Shown here in pieces: positions 52,979 to 61,493 of a stretch of 64,000 bases of DNA. The notes under the pieces were generated by a model. The model ran no database searches, was not told the DNA's origin, and saw only the letters and a program-made list of their open reading frames with translations. The position numbers and the translations under genes are program-made. Numbering within the stretch: position 1 is the stretch's first letter; each line of letters starts with the position of its first letter. The DNA lies in contig NZ_LVCF01000025.1 in the NCBI RefSeq assembly GCF_001594145.1, forward strand, positions 322,487 to 386,486. The letters are read 5' to 3'. This DNA comes from Branchiibius sp. NY16-3462-2. Lineage in GTDB: Bacteria; Actinomycetota; Actinomycetes; Actinomycetales; Dermatophilaceae.

Positions 52979-54348
52979 TGAGCATCGTCACCGCCGCCGC
53001 ACCACGTACCCGGCGCAACACCGAGCTGCTCCTGCTGATCTTCGCGATCGCCATCGTGCTGTTGTGCTACACCAACGTCGGGCTGGCGATCGACGGCACC
53101 GTGCCGGCCGACCTGGTCACCCTGGGGGTGGGCTTCGCCGCCCTCACCCTGGCCTTCCATCTGGTCCTGCGGTGGCGCGCGCCGTACGCCGATCCCGTCC
53201 TTCTCCCGCTTGTCACCCTGCTGAACGGGCTGGGTGTGGTGATGATCCACCGGATCGACCTGGCGATGGGGCGCAGCATCGGTGACGGCGCGGCGCTGCG
53301 GCAGTTGATGTGGAGTGCGCTGTCCATCGTGTGTGCCGCGTTGCTGGTGATCTTCCTGCGCGACCACCGGCGGTTGCAGCGGTACAAATACACCTTCGCG
53401 CTGGCCGGACTGATCCTGCTGCTCCTGCCCTTGCTCCCGGTCATCGGCCTCAACGTCAACGGCGCCCGGATCTGGATCGGCCTGGGCGGCTTCACCTTCC
53501 AACCCGGCGAACTGGCCAAGATCTGTCTGGTCATCTTCTTCGCGGCCTACCTGGTGCAGACGCGCGACGCGCTGTCCCTGGTCGGGCGGCGGGTGCTGGG
53601 CTGCCCGCTGCCGCGAGCGCGTGACCTCGGACCGATCATCGTGGCCTGGTTGGCCAGTCTGGTGGTGTTGGTCTTCGAGTCGGACCTGGGCACCTCGCTG
53701 ATGCTCTTCGGCGTCTTCGTCGCGATGCTCTACGTGGCCACCGAGCGGGTCAGCTGGATCGCGATCGGCATGGTGCTGTTCGGTGCCGGTTGTTACGTGG
53801 CCTACCTGCTGTTCGCGCACTTCCGGGTCCGGGTCGATCTGTGGCTGGACCCGTTCACTCCCGGGATGTCCGACCAGTTGGCCAAGGGTCTGATGGGTAT
53901 GGCGGCTGGTGGGCTGTTCGGCACCGGCCTGGGCCAGGGGCACCCGGAGATTACCTACTTCGCCAACTCCGACTTCATCATGGCCTCGTTCGGTGAGGAG
54001 CTGGGTCTGGTCGGCGTCGCGGCCCTGTTGACCTGCTACGTGATCATCGTCGAGCGGGCCCTGCGGGCCGGTGTCGCCAGCCGGGACTCGTTCGGCAAAC
54101 TGCTGGCTACCGGGTTTGCCGCGATCATCGGCTTCCAGTGCTTCACCGTGCTGGGCGGGGTGATGCGGGTGATCCCGTTGACCGGTCTGACCACCCCGTT
54201 CCTGTCCGCGGGTGGCTCCTCGCTGCTGGCCAACTGGCTGATCATCGCGTTGCTGCTGCGGATCAGCGACGGCGCGCGCCGACCCGATGCCGCCGCCCGC
54301 CCGGTCTCCCTCGGTGATGAACCCACCCAGGCGGTGCCGGTCCGATGA
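52978..54348 (+). CDS. rodA: RodA/FtsW-type peptidoglycan glycosyltransferase (SEDS)
   Basis: 456-residue polytopic protein of the SEDS family. It has about 10-12 helices, GARIWIGLGGFTFQPGELAKI (conserved loop), GLGQGHPEITYFANSDFIMAS (catalytic extracellular loop region) and PLTGLTTPFLSAGGSSLLANW. It polymerises lipid II into glycan, working with the adjacent pbpA transpeptidase. In this operon position the gene is called rodA in mycobacteria. Start ATG 52978; a frame back to 52711 is a pstP shadow. Confidence 0.92.
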   Translation: MSIVTAAAPRTRRNTELLLLIFAIAIVLLCYTNVGLAIDGTVPADLVTLGVGFAALTLAFHLVLRWRAPYADPVLLPLVTLLNGLGVVMIHRIDLAMGRSIGDGAALRQLMWSALSIVCAALLVIFLRDHRRLQRYKYTFALAGLILLLLPLLPVIGLNVNGARIWIGLGGFTFQPGELAKICLVIFFAAYLVQTRDALSLVGRRVLGCPLPRARDLGPIIVAWLASLVVLVFESDLGTSLMLFGVFVAMLYVATERVSWIAIGMVLFGAGCYVAYLLFAHFRVRVDLWLDPFTPGMSDQLAKGLMGMAAGGLFGTGLGQGHPEITYFANSDFIMASFGEELGLVGVAALLTCYVIIVERALRAGVASRDSFGKLLATGFAAIIGFQCFTVLGGVMRVIPLTGLTTPFLSAGGSSLLANWLIIALLLRISDGARRPDAAARPVSLGDEPTQAVPVR

Positions 54349-55796
54349 ACGCACCGATCCGTCGTCTCGGCCTGGTCCTGGCCGCTATGTTCTGCGCGCT
54401 GCTGGTCGCCGCCACCACCATCCAGTTCGTGCAGGCCCAGAGCCTCAACGAACGGCCCGGCAACCGTCGCACCCTGCTGGCGACCTACGGCAAGCAGCGC
54501 GGGTCGATCCTGGTCGACGGCAAGGCGGTCGCCCAGTCGGTCCCGGTTGACGACGACTACAAGTACCTACGCACCTATCCGCAGGGGAAGCTCTACGCCA
54601 GCGTCACCGGTTACTACTCGATCGTCTACGGCACCAGTGGTATCGAGAACTCCTACAACGACCTGCTCTCCGGTAGCTCCGACAAACTCTTCTACCGGCG
54701 CATCGTGGACATGGTGACCGGTCAGAGCCAGAAGGGCGCCAGCGTCGAACTGACGATCAACCCCAAGGCCCAGCAGGTGGCCGCTGATGCGATGGGCTCG
54801 CAGCGGGGGGCAGTGATCGCCCTTGACCCCCGCTCCGGTGCCATCCTGACGATGTACAGCTCACCGTCGTACGACCCCAATTCTCTTGCGTCGCACAACC
54901 TCTCATCGGTGATGAAGACCTGGCAGCAGCTCACCACTGCGCAGAGCAATCCGATGCTGAACCGGTCCATCAACGAGCTCTACCCGCCGGGGTCGACTTT
55001 CAAGCTGATCACCTCTGCCGCGGCACTGAGCAGCGGGAAGTACACCACCCAGTCCGAGCTGAACGGCGCCGCGCGGCTGCCGCTGCCCGGCACGTCCATC
55101 TCGCTGCCCAACGACAACGGCGAGGCGTGCGGCCCCGACGGCAAGACCACGTTGCAGCACGCCTTGACGATCAGCTGCAACACGGCGTTCGGTTCGCTGG
55201 GTATGGACCTGGGGCAGGACGCCCTGCGCAACCAGGCCAGCAAGTTCGGGTTCGCCCAACCGGTCACCGTGCCGATGAACGTCACGCCCAGCGTGTACCC
55301 GACCGGGATGGACAAGGCACAGACGGCCATGTCGGCGATCGGCCAGTTCGACGTGCGGGCAACACCCTTGCAGATGGCGATGGTGGCAGCGGGGATCGCC
55401 AACAACGGCAAGGTGATGACTCCCTACCTCGGACAGACGGTGCGCGATGCCAACCTCAACACCATTCAGAGCGCCGACCCCAAACTGTTCTCCACCGCCG
55501 TCACCCCGCAGGTCGCCAAGGACCTCACGACGATGATGATCAGCGTCGTCGACGAGGGCACCGGCCGCAAAGCCCGGATCGACGGGGTGAAGGTGGCCGG
55601 CAAAACCGGTACCGCCGAGACCGCCCCGAACAAGAACGCCGACGTCTGGTTCGTCGGTTTCGCGCCTGCCCAGAACCCGACGGTGGCGGTCGCGGTGCTG
55701 GTCGAGGACGGTGGAACCGCCGGTCAGGAAGCTCTCGGCGGAACGGTGGCAGCCCCGATCGCGAAACGAGTCATGGAAGCGGTGCTGCAGCAATGA
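54345..55796 (+). CDS. pbpA: PbpA, penicillin-binding protein 2-type transpeptidase
   Basis: 483-residue class B penicillin-binding protein. An N-terminal membrane anchor (LVLAAMFCALLVAATT) is followed by a dimerisation domain and transpeptidase. Motifs: SxxK at Ser217 (PPGSTFK), SCN at 277-279, and KTG in VAGKTGTAET. It works with RodA in elongation and septation. It overlaps the rodA stop by four bases (ATGA). Confidence 0.94.
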   Translation: MNAPIRRLGLVLAAMFCALLVAATTIQFVQAQSLNERPGNRRTLLATYGKQRGSILVDGKAVAQSVPVDDDYKYLRTYPQGKLYASVTGYYSIVYGTSGIENSYNDLLSGSSDKLFYRRIVDMVTGQSQKGASVELTINPKAQQVAADAMGSQRGAVIALDPRSGAILTMYSSPSYDPNSLASHNLSSVMKTWQQLTTAQSNPMLNRSINELYPPGSTFKLITSAAALSSGKYTTQSELNGAARLPLPGTSISLPNDNGEACGPDGKTTLQHALTISCNTAFGSLGMDLGQDALRNQASKFGFAQPVTVPMNVTPSVYPTGMDKAQTAMSAIGQFDVRATPLQMAMVAAGIANNGKVMTPYLGQTVRDANLNTIQSADPKLFSTAVTPQVAKDLTTMMISVVDEGTGRKARIDGVKVAGKTGTAETAPNKNADVWFVGFAPAQNPTVAVAVLVEDGGTAGQEALGGTVAAPIAKRVMEAVLQQ

Positions 55797-55828
55797 ACCC
55801 CGGGGACGTAGCCAATGGAGGTAGTCCG

Positions 55829-57754
55829 GTGAGCGACCAGCAACCGCCGATCGACGACGGTGACCACACCGTCGCAGATCCGCCGCCGGCGCAGGATCAG
55901 ATCCCGGTCGGTGACAACACGCCGCGGATCCTCGGCGGCCGTTACGAGGTCGGAGAACTCATCGGCCGCGGCGGGATGGCCGAGGTGCACCTCGGCCACG
56001 ACAACCGGCTCGGCCGCACGGTGGCGATCAAGGTGCTGCGCACCGATCTGGCGCGCGACAACGCTTTCCTGACCCGCTTCCGCCGCGAGGCGCACTCCGC
56101 CGCCGGTCTGAACCACCACGCGATCGTCTCCGTCTACGACTCCGGCGAGGACATCTTCATCGAGGCCGGTGGCGGCCGGGTGCAGATCCCCTACATCGTC
56201 ATGGAGTACGTCGATGGCCGGACTCTGCGGGAGATCCTCAACGAAGAGGGGCACCTGAGCCCCGACGAGGCGGCCCGGGTCACGATGGGCATCCTGTCGG
56301 CGCTGGAGTACTCGCACGAGAAGGGCATCGTGCACCGCGACATCAAACCGGGCAACGTGATGCTCACCCGTGGTGGCAGCGTCAAGGTGATGGACTTCGG
56401 CATCGCCCGCGCCATCGCGGACTCGGGCGCGACGATGACCGGCGCCCAGGCCGTGGTCGGTACGGCGCGCTACCTGTCCCCCGAGCAGGCCCAGGGTGAG
56501 TCCGTGGACGCCCGCTCGGACCTCTACTCAGCCGGTTGTGTGCTCTACGAATTGCTTACGGGCCGTACGCCGTTCATCGGGGAACCGGTGTCGCTGGTCT
56601 ACCAGCACATCACCGACAAACCCCAGCCGCCCAGCGTCTACGAGCAGAACGTGCCCGCCGCGATGGATGCGGTGACGCTGCACTCGCTGGAGAAGGGCCG
56701 CGACGCCCGCTACCAGACCGCGGAGGACTTCCGGGCCGATCTGCAGAACGCCCGCGCCGGCCGGCCGGTCAGCGAAGCGGCCCAGCAGACCCTGCAGGCC
56801 GCCGGCGTGCCCCGGGCCGTCGCCGAGCGACCCGACAGCATCGACCGTCGCGATAACACCAAGGACCTGCAGACCGCACCCCCGCGTAAGCGGCGGATGT
56901 GGCTGTGGGCTGTCGCGGTCCTCGCGGCACTGGTTGCCATCGGGGGTGTGGGTCTGTTGATCAACCAGCAGACCCGCGACAAGACGGCGATCGTCCCGCC
57001 GCTCAACGGCATGACCCAGAGCGCTGCGGAGGCAGCGCTGACGGCCAAGGGCTTCCAGCCTGCCGTGGTCGACGCGGCCGACAACGCCGCCAAGGGCATC
57101 GTGATCGGTCAGGATCCGAAGAGCGGCGCCGAAGCCAATGTCGGCTCGGTCGTCACCATCACGGTCTCCGCCGGCCCGGGTAACAAGGTCATCCCGGCCA
57201 ACCTGGCGGGGATGAGCTACGCCGATGCCACGGCGGCGCTGTCGGCGGCGGGCTTCCAGAACGTGAAACAGGGCACCCAGCAGGTCGACGACACCCAATG
57301 GGCCCAGGGACTCGTGGCATCGACGAGCCCGGCCGCGGGCACGACGATCCCGGCGACCCAGACGGTGTACCTCAACCTGTCCAGCGGCCAGGTGACGGTG
57401 CCGGCCAACCTGGTGAACATGACCGCGTCGGATGCGAGCGCGGCGTTGCTCAAGGCGCACCTGTTCATGAATCTGAAGCTGACACCGGTGGGCAGTCAGA
57501 ACCTCGTCGGCACCGTGCGGAAGGTCCAGGACTCCGGCGAGAAGGTAGCGGTCAATTCCAGTATCGACGTGTACGTAGGCACCTACACCCCGCCGAACTC
57601 CACGATCACGGTCAGCCCCACCTCGCCGCCGACCACACCGACCTCCCCGAGTACGTCGACGGCACCCACCACCACGACCTCGTCGGCAGCGCCGACAACA
57701 ACGACGACCCCGCCGGCAACGACAACGACGACGACGTCACCGCCGGCGCCGTAA
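55829..57754 (+). CDS. pknB: PknB, serine/threonine kinase with three PASTA domains
   Basis: 641-residue membrane kinase. The catalytic domain (about 38-315) has GRGGMAEV, the ATP lysine Lys68, HRD at 169-171, DFG at 189-191 and TARYLSPEQ. A transmembrane helix (about 357-377) leads to three PASTA repeats (about 387-590) that bind peptidoglycan fragments. The tail is Thr/Pro-rich. GTG 55829 with GGAGG (8-base spacing) is preferred to ATG 55793, which overlaps the pbpA stop; the longer form would add 12 residues. No second kinase (pknA) precedes it. Confidence 0.93.
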   Translation: MSDQQPPIDDGDHTVADPPPAQDQIPVGDNTPRILGGRYEVGELIGRGGMAEVHLGHDNRLGRTVAIKVLRTDLARDNAFLTRFRREAHSAAGLNHHAIVSVYDSGEDIFIEAGGGRVQIPYIVMEYVDGRTLREILNEEGHLSPDEAARVTMGILSALEYSHEKGIVHRDIKPGNVMLTRGGSVKVMDFGIARAIADSGATMTGAQAVVGTARYLSPEQAQGESVDARSDLYSAGCVLYELLTGRTPFIGEPVSLVYQHITDKPQPPSVYEQNVPAAMDAVTLHSLEKGRDARYQTAEDFRADLQNARAGRPVSEAAQQTLQAAGVPRAVAERPDSIDRRDNTKDLQTAPPRKRRMWLWAVAVLAALVAIGGVGLLINQQTRDKTAIVPPLNGMTQSAAEAALTAKGFQPAVVDAADNAAKGIVIGQDPKSGAEANVGSVVTITVSAGPGNKVIPANLAGMSYADATAALSAAGFQNVKQGTQQVDDTQWAQGLVASTSPAAGTTIPATQTVYLNLSSGQVTVPANLVNMTASDASAALLKAHLFMNLKLTPVGSQNLVGTVRKVQDSGEKVAVNSSIDVYVGTYTPPNSTITVSPTSPPTTPTSPSTSTAPTTTTSSAAPTTTTTPPATTTTTTSPPAP

Positions 57755-57764
57755 CCTCCTCGGG

Positions 57765-58391
57765 TCAGGCGGTGTGGACCAGGGGAGCGAGTCCCTGGGA
57801 GCGTTCCACGGCGCCGGTGTCACCGCAGATCGCCAACCAGTTGGCCAGCAGGCGGTGACCACCTTGGGTCAGCACCGACTCCGGGTGGAACTGCACCCCG
57901 TGCAGCGGCAGGCTGGCGTGCTGGACCGCCATGATCACGCCGCTGTCGGTGCGTGCGGTGACCACCAGGTCGTCCGTCACGGTGTCGGACTCGATGGCCA
58001 GCGAGTGATAGCGGGTAGCGGTGAACGGTGACGGCAGACCGGCCAGAACCCCCTGGCCGTCGTGGATCACCTGGGACGTTTTGCCGTGCAGCAACTCCGG
58101 AGCCCGCGAGACGGTCGCCCCGTAGACCACCCCGAGCGCCTGGTGGCCCAGACACACACCCAGCATGGGCTGGGCGCGCTGGGCGCAGGCCTCGATCATC
58201 GCCATCGACACCCCGGCTTCCTCCGGCGTGCCCGGTCCGGGGGAGACCAACACCCCGTCGTACGCCGCGCCCTCCTGCGGGGACACCGCATCGTTGCGCA
58301 CGACGTGGGTGTCCGCGCCGAGCTGCTGCAGGTAGCCGACGATGGTGAAGACGAAGCTGTCGTAGTTGTCGACGACGAGGATGCGGGTCAC
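57765..58391 (-). CDS. pabA: class I glutamine amidotransferase, TrpG/PabA type
   Basis: 208-residue glutaminase of anthranilate or aminodeoxychorismate synthase. Nucleophile motif GVCLGHQALGVV (Cys79 region), with His/Glu in QFHPESVLTQGG near the C-terminus. Neighbour gene order in actinobacteria usually assigns this position to the pabA/trpG gene next to pknB; which pathway is served cannot be read from the sequence. It is convergent with pknB at a ten-base gap and starts 4 bases downstream of the DUF881 gene stop, so the two are probably one operon. Confidence 0.85.
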   Translation of the reverse strand: MTRILVVDNYDSFVFTIVGYLQQLGADTHVVRNDAVSPQEGAAYDGVLVSPGPGTPEEAGVSMAMIEACAQRAQPMLGVCLGHQALGVVYGATVSRAPELLHGKTSQVIHDGQGVLAGLPSPFTATRYHSLAIESDTVTDDLVVTARTDSGVIMAVQHASLPLHGVQFHPESVLTQGGHRLLANWLAICGDTGAVERSQGLAPLVHTA

Positions 58392-58395
58392 CGCT

Positions 58396-59151
58396 CTATT
58401 GTGCGCTGCCCGTCGGTGCCGCGCTGGCGGGCACCTTCGCGTACTGCAGACTCAGCCCACCCCCGAACGCCGGGAAGGTGACGTTCTTCTTGGTCTCCAC
58501 GTTGTAGCCCAGACCGATCATGTCCACGTACTGCCGGTAGCTGGCCACGGCCGGGTCATCATCCAGGGCGGCCTTCAGCGCCTTCGGATCACCCATGGCG
58601 GTGATGACGAACGGCGGGGAGTAGACCCGGCCCTGCAGGAGCAGGGTGTTGCCGACGCAGCGGACCGCCGAGGTGCTGATCACCCGCTGGTCCATCAGCA
58701 TCATCGCGGTCGCGCCCCCTCGCCAGAGCGCGTTGACGACGCCCTGCACGTCCTGCTGGTGCACCAGCAACCAGTCGTTGTTCGCGCCCTCGGGCAGTTG
58801 GCTGGGGTCGAGTTTGGAGTCGTTCAGGGTGACGCTGACGACCGAGCCGGTGATCGGTGCGAATCCGGCGCCGTGCGCCTCCTGATCGGCTTTGGCCTGC
58901 AGGGTGCGCAGCCGACTCGAATCAGAGCGGCTGTTCAGGGCGTTGATCTCGGCCTGCAGCGTGGCCACGGTGCGCTGCTGGGCGGCGACCCGATCGTTAC
59001 CGGACTGCACCACATCGACCAGGGTGCGGGTCTCCGGGCGCAGGTCCTGACCGCCCGACGTGGCGGCACTGACCCCGAACAGCACACCGGCGAGCAGGGC
59101 GATCGCGGGCACGGCGTACGACCAGCGGCCGCGTGTTGCCAGCCGTTTCAT
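58396..59151 (-). CDS. DUF881 membrane protein
   Basis: 251-residue protein with an N-terminal transmembrane helix (YAVPAIALLAGVLFGVSA) and a C-terminal DUF881 domain (PITGSVVSVTLNDS, GGATAMMLMDQRVIS and LLLQGRVYSPPFVITAMGD). A coiled-coil segment (AAQQRTVATLQAEINAL) follows the helix. DUF881 genes commonly sit between crgA and pabA/sortase genes in actinobacteria; a role in cell division is suspected. ATG 59151 is chosen over 59193 because it begins MKRLATRG. Confidence 0.86.
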   Translation of the reverse strand: MKRLATRGRWSYAVPAIALLAGVLFGVSAATSGGQDLRPETRTLVDVVQSGNDRVAAQQRTVATLQAEINALNSRSDSSRLRTLQAKADQEAHGAGFAPITGSVVSVTLNDSKLDPSQLPEGANNDWLLVHQQDVQGVVNALWRGGATAMMLMDQRVISTSAVRCVGNTLLLQGRVYSPPFVITAMGDPKALKAALDDDPAVASYRQYVDMIGLGYNVETKKNVTFPAFGGGLSLQYAKVPASAAPTGSAQ

Positions 59152-59281
59152 ACCATCGCCCCCGCTTGCTCTTGTGCCCGACCGTGGTGCCATCGCCTAC
59201 GCTCTACGGTAATCCGCGCGAGCACCTCTTGCTCGCACCACCAGGCAACCGCGGGCCGTATGGCCGCACCCGGGAGTAGAT

Positions 59282-59773
59282 GTGAGCAGGGCCGACAACG
59301 GCGTCGACGACGTCGACGACGAGTTCACCAAGCAGGCCAAGGACGCGGCGAACGCCGCCGCAGCCCGCGAGGACACGGCCGACGACGCGGCCACGACGAC
59401 CGGCACTGACAAACCCGAGGACGCCGCCGCCACGAAGAAGCCCACCGGCAAACCGGCCAAGGCCAAGGAGACTGCGAAGAAGTCGAAGGACGCAGCCGCC
59501 GAGAAGGTCAAGGACGCCGTCGACGAGGAGGGCGAGGACAAGCCCACCACACGCAATCGTCGGGAGCCGAAGCCGGCCAAGGTCGCCAGCGGGCTGAACC
59601 CGTCCTGGTGGGTGCCGACGATGCTCGGGCTGATGGTGCTCGGCCTGATCTGGCTGGTGGTGTTCTACCTGTCCGGTGCGAAATACCCGGTGCCCAACAT
59701 CGGCACGTGGAACCTCGCCATCGGTTTCGTGTTGCTTATGTCCGGCTTCGCGATGACCACGCGCTGGAAGTAG
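59282..59773 (+). CDS. crgA: CrgA, cell division protein, with a long N-terminal extension
   Basis: 163-residue CrgA-type protein. The C-terminal half (about 100-163) is the CrgA core: LNPSWWVPTMLGLMVLGLIWLVVFYLSG and PNIGTWNLAIGFVLLMSGFAMTTRW, i.e. two transmembrane helices. Residues 1-98 form a Lys/Glu/Ala-rich low-complexity extension that typical CrgA proteins (about 85-95 aa) lack. CrgA coordinates FtsZ and septal peptidoglycan. GTG 59282 has GGGAG upstream. Divergent from the DUF881 gene. Confidence 0.88.
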   Translation: MSRADNGVDDVDDEFTKQAKDAANAAAAREDTADDAATTTGTDKPEDAAATKKPTGKPAKAKETAKKSKDAAAEKVKDAVDEEGEDKPTTRNRREPKPAKVASGLNPSWWVPTMLGLMVLGLIWLVVFYLSGAKYPVPNIGTWNLAIGFVLLMSGFAMTTRWK

Positions 59774-59784
59774 CGCGACACGTA

Positions 59785-59848
59785 CGAACGGCCGTTCGAA
59801 GTTACACGCGTGTAGTTATCCACGGCCTGTGGATAACCCTGGGGATAA
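59785..59848. repeat. three palindromes with DnaA-box-like sequences in the crgA-rhomboid gap
   Basis: CGAACGGCCGTTCG (59785-59798), TACACGCGTGTA (59803-59814) and GTTATCCAC-N5-GTGGATAAC (59815-59837) follow one another. The last contains TTATCCACG and TGTGGATAA, and TGGGGATAA follows at 59840-59848; these are 8/9, 9/9 and 8/9 matches to the DnaA box TTATCCACA. The gap is between two convergent genes and close to the presumed origin-proximal cluster. Confidence 0.6.
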
Positions 59849-59860
59849 CCGCGGGGTGCC

Positions 59861-60760
59861 TCAGAAGCCGAAGTAGCGCAGGATGAACGAGGGCACGTTG
59901 GCGGTCTGATACCGCACGACGGCCAGCGCGATCAGGACGACCAGCACGCCGGCGAGCGCCGCCCACTGCAGGGGTGGGCGCTTCTTCAGCAGGGTGTAGA
60001 TGGCTGCGCACACGCCACCGGTGATCGCACCGCCCAGGTGCGCCTGCCAGGCGATACCGCCGACCACGAATCCCAGCACCGCGTTGATCACGATCAGCAC
60101 GATGATCTGGCTGTAGTCGCGGCCCAGATGCCGGTTGAGGACCACGAGCGCGAGGAACAGCCCGAAGACCGCTCCCGAGGCACCGACGGTCGGGGTGAAC
60201 CAGCCGGAGGACGGTGCCTCCTGCAGCGTCTTCGGCGTACTGGCCAGCAGCATGTAGCCCACCGAGCCACCGAACGCCGAGATCAGGTAGAGCGCGGCAA
60301 AACGCACCCGGCCGAGCAACGGTTCGAGGTACTGCCCGCAGATCCACAGGGCGTACATGTTGAACAGGATGTGGAAGATCGACTCCGGTGCGTGCGCAAA
60401 GGCGGCCGTGATCATCCGCCACGGCTCCGACCCGGCCTGCACCGGTGCGAACCAGATATCCGCGGTGAAGGAGGGGACGGCCTTCTGGACCAGCCAGACG
60501 ACCGCGCAGATACCGATCAAGCTGAAGGTGACGACCGGTTTACCGCGGGTGACGGTGCCCCCGAAGATGCCCCCCGCCGTACGCACCGATTTCGCGCCCT
60601 CGTTGACGCAGTCGACGCACTGGATCCCCACCGGCGCGGGCCGCTGGCACTCCGGACAGGTCGGGCGCCCACAGCGCTGACAGGACACCAGCGCCACCCG
60701 GTCGGGGTGGCGCGGGCAGGTGGGCAGCGCCGGGGCGTTGCCGGAGGGGGACTGGGTCAT
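59861..60760 (-). CDS. rhomboid-family intramembrane serine protease with B-box zinc finger
   Basis: 299-residue protein. The N-terminus (residues 15-51) has paired cysteines CPRHPDRVALVSCQRCGRPTCPEC and CVDC, a B-box-type zinc finger. The catalytic serine is in GASGAVFGLFLALVV and the histidine in AWQAHLGGAITGG. A final helix ends the protein. Rhomboids cleave transmembrane segments. ATG 60760 has GAGAG upstream; a hairpin ends 15 bases before it, so little space remains for a separate promoter. The gene follows the cyclophilin gene on the same strand. Confidence 0.9.
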   Translation of the reverse strand: MTQSPSGNAPALPTCPRHPDRVALVSCQRCGRPTCPECQRPAPVGIQCVDCVNEGAKSVRTAGGIFGGTVTRGKPVVTFSLIGICAVVWLVQKAVPSFTADIWFAPVQAGSEPWRMITAAFAHAPESIFHILFNMYALWICGQYLEPLLGRVRFAALYLISAFGGSVGYMLLASTPKTLQEAPSSGWFTPTVGASGAVFGLFLALVVLNRHLGRDYSQIIVLIVINAVLGFVVGGIAWQAHLGGAITGGVCAAIYTLLKKRPPLQWAALAGVLVVLIALAVVRYQTANVPSFILRYFGF

Positions 60761-60774
60761 GCTTCTCTCAACGT

Positions 60775-60811
60775 TCGGGTACGTCGCGGGGTTGCCCCGC
60801 GACGTACCCGA
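60775..60811 (-). terminator. 17-bp perfect hairpin between ppiA and rhomboid
   Basis: Arms 60775-60791 and 60795-60811 (TCGGGTACGTCGCGGGG and its complement) with a TTG loop. It lies 21 bases after the cyclophilin stop and 14 bases before the rhomboid start. It has no T tract. It may stop cyclophilin transcription, or act as an attenuator for the rhomboid. Confidence 0.6.
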
Positions 60812-60831
60812 TCCTTAGTCGTGGGGCCGGC

Positions 60832-61350
60832 TCAGCGCTCGATGTCGACGGACTCGATCACCACGGGCTCGACCGGACGGTCCTGGGCGCCGGTGCGCAC
60901 CGCGGCGATCGCGTCGACGACGTCGCGGCTGGGCTGGTCGGCGACCGCGCCGAAGATGGTGTGCTTGCCCTGCAGCCAGGTGGTCGGCGCCACGGTGATG
61001 AAGAACTGCGAACCGTTGGTGCCCTTGCCACCCCGCTTGCCGGCGTTGGCCATGGCCAGGATGTACGGCGCGGTGAAGTCGCGGGCCGGGGAGATCTCGT
61101 CATCGAAGTCGTAGCCGGGACCGCCGGTGCCCTGACCCAGCGGGTCGCCGCCCTGGATCATGAAACCGGGGATGATCCGGTGGAAGACGACACCGTCGTA
61201 GAACTTCGTCGGGTTCGAGCGCCCGGCGTCGTCGGTGTACTCCTTGGTGCCCTCGGCCAGGCCGACGAAGTTGTCGACGGTCTGGGGGGCGTCGTTCTCA
61301 TAGAGGTCGACGACGATGTCGCCGTGGTTGGTGTGCAACGTTGCCTTCAT
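60832..61350 (-). CDS. ppiA: cyclophilin-type peptidyl-prolyl isomerase
   Basis: 172-residue cytoplasmic cyclophilin. MKATLHTNHGDIVVDLYENDAPQTVDNFVGLAEG, then VFHRIIPGFMIQGGDPLGQGTGGPGY, FTAPYILAMANAG, NGSQFFI and HTIFGAV are the usual motifs, including the catalytic Arg region (FHRI). ATG 61350 is chosen over 61383. It follows the expected gene order near the rhomboid and crgA genes. Confidence 0.93.
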   Translation of the reverse strand: MKATLHTNHGDIVVDLYENDAPQTVDNFVGLAEGTKEYTDDAGRSNPTKFYDGVVFHRIIPGFMIQGGDPLGQGTGGPGYDFDDEISPARDFTAPYILAMANAGKRGGKGTNGSQFFITVAPTTWLQGKHTIFGAVADQPSRDVVDAIAAVRTGAQDRPVEPVVIESVDIER

Positions 61351-61493
61351 GGCGCCAGTCTGGCACGCCGCGCGCGGCAGCACCCCACGGTCTTGCGCCC
61401 CCAGCCACCCGGGCGGGCGGGATTACCGGCAGACTAGGGCCCGAGCACTCCGGTCGTTTCCAGCGACCGGCCGAACCACTAAGGGGCAATGAC

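Noticed and set aside
59785..59848. chromosomal origin (oriC)
   Set aside because: Only three DnaA-like boxes and no dnaA or dnaN next to them; too few for an origin.
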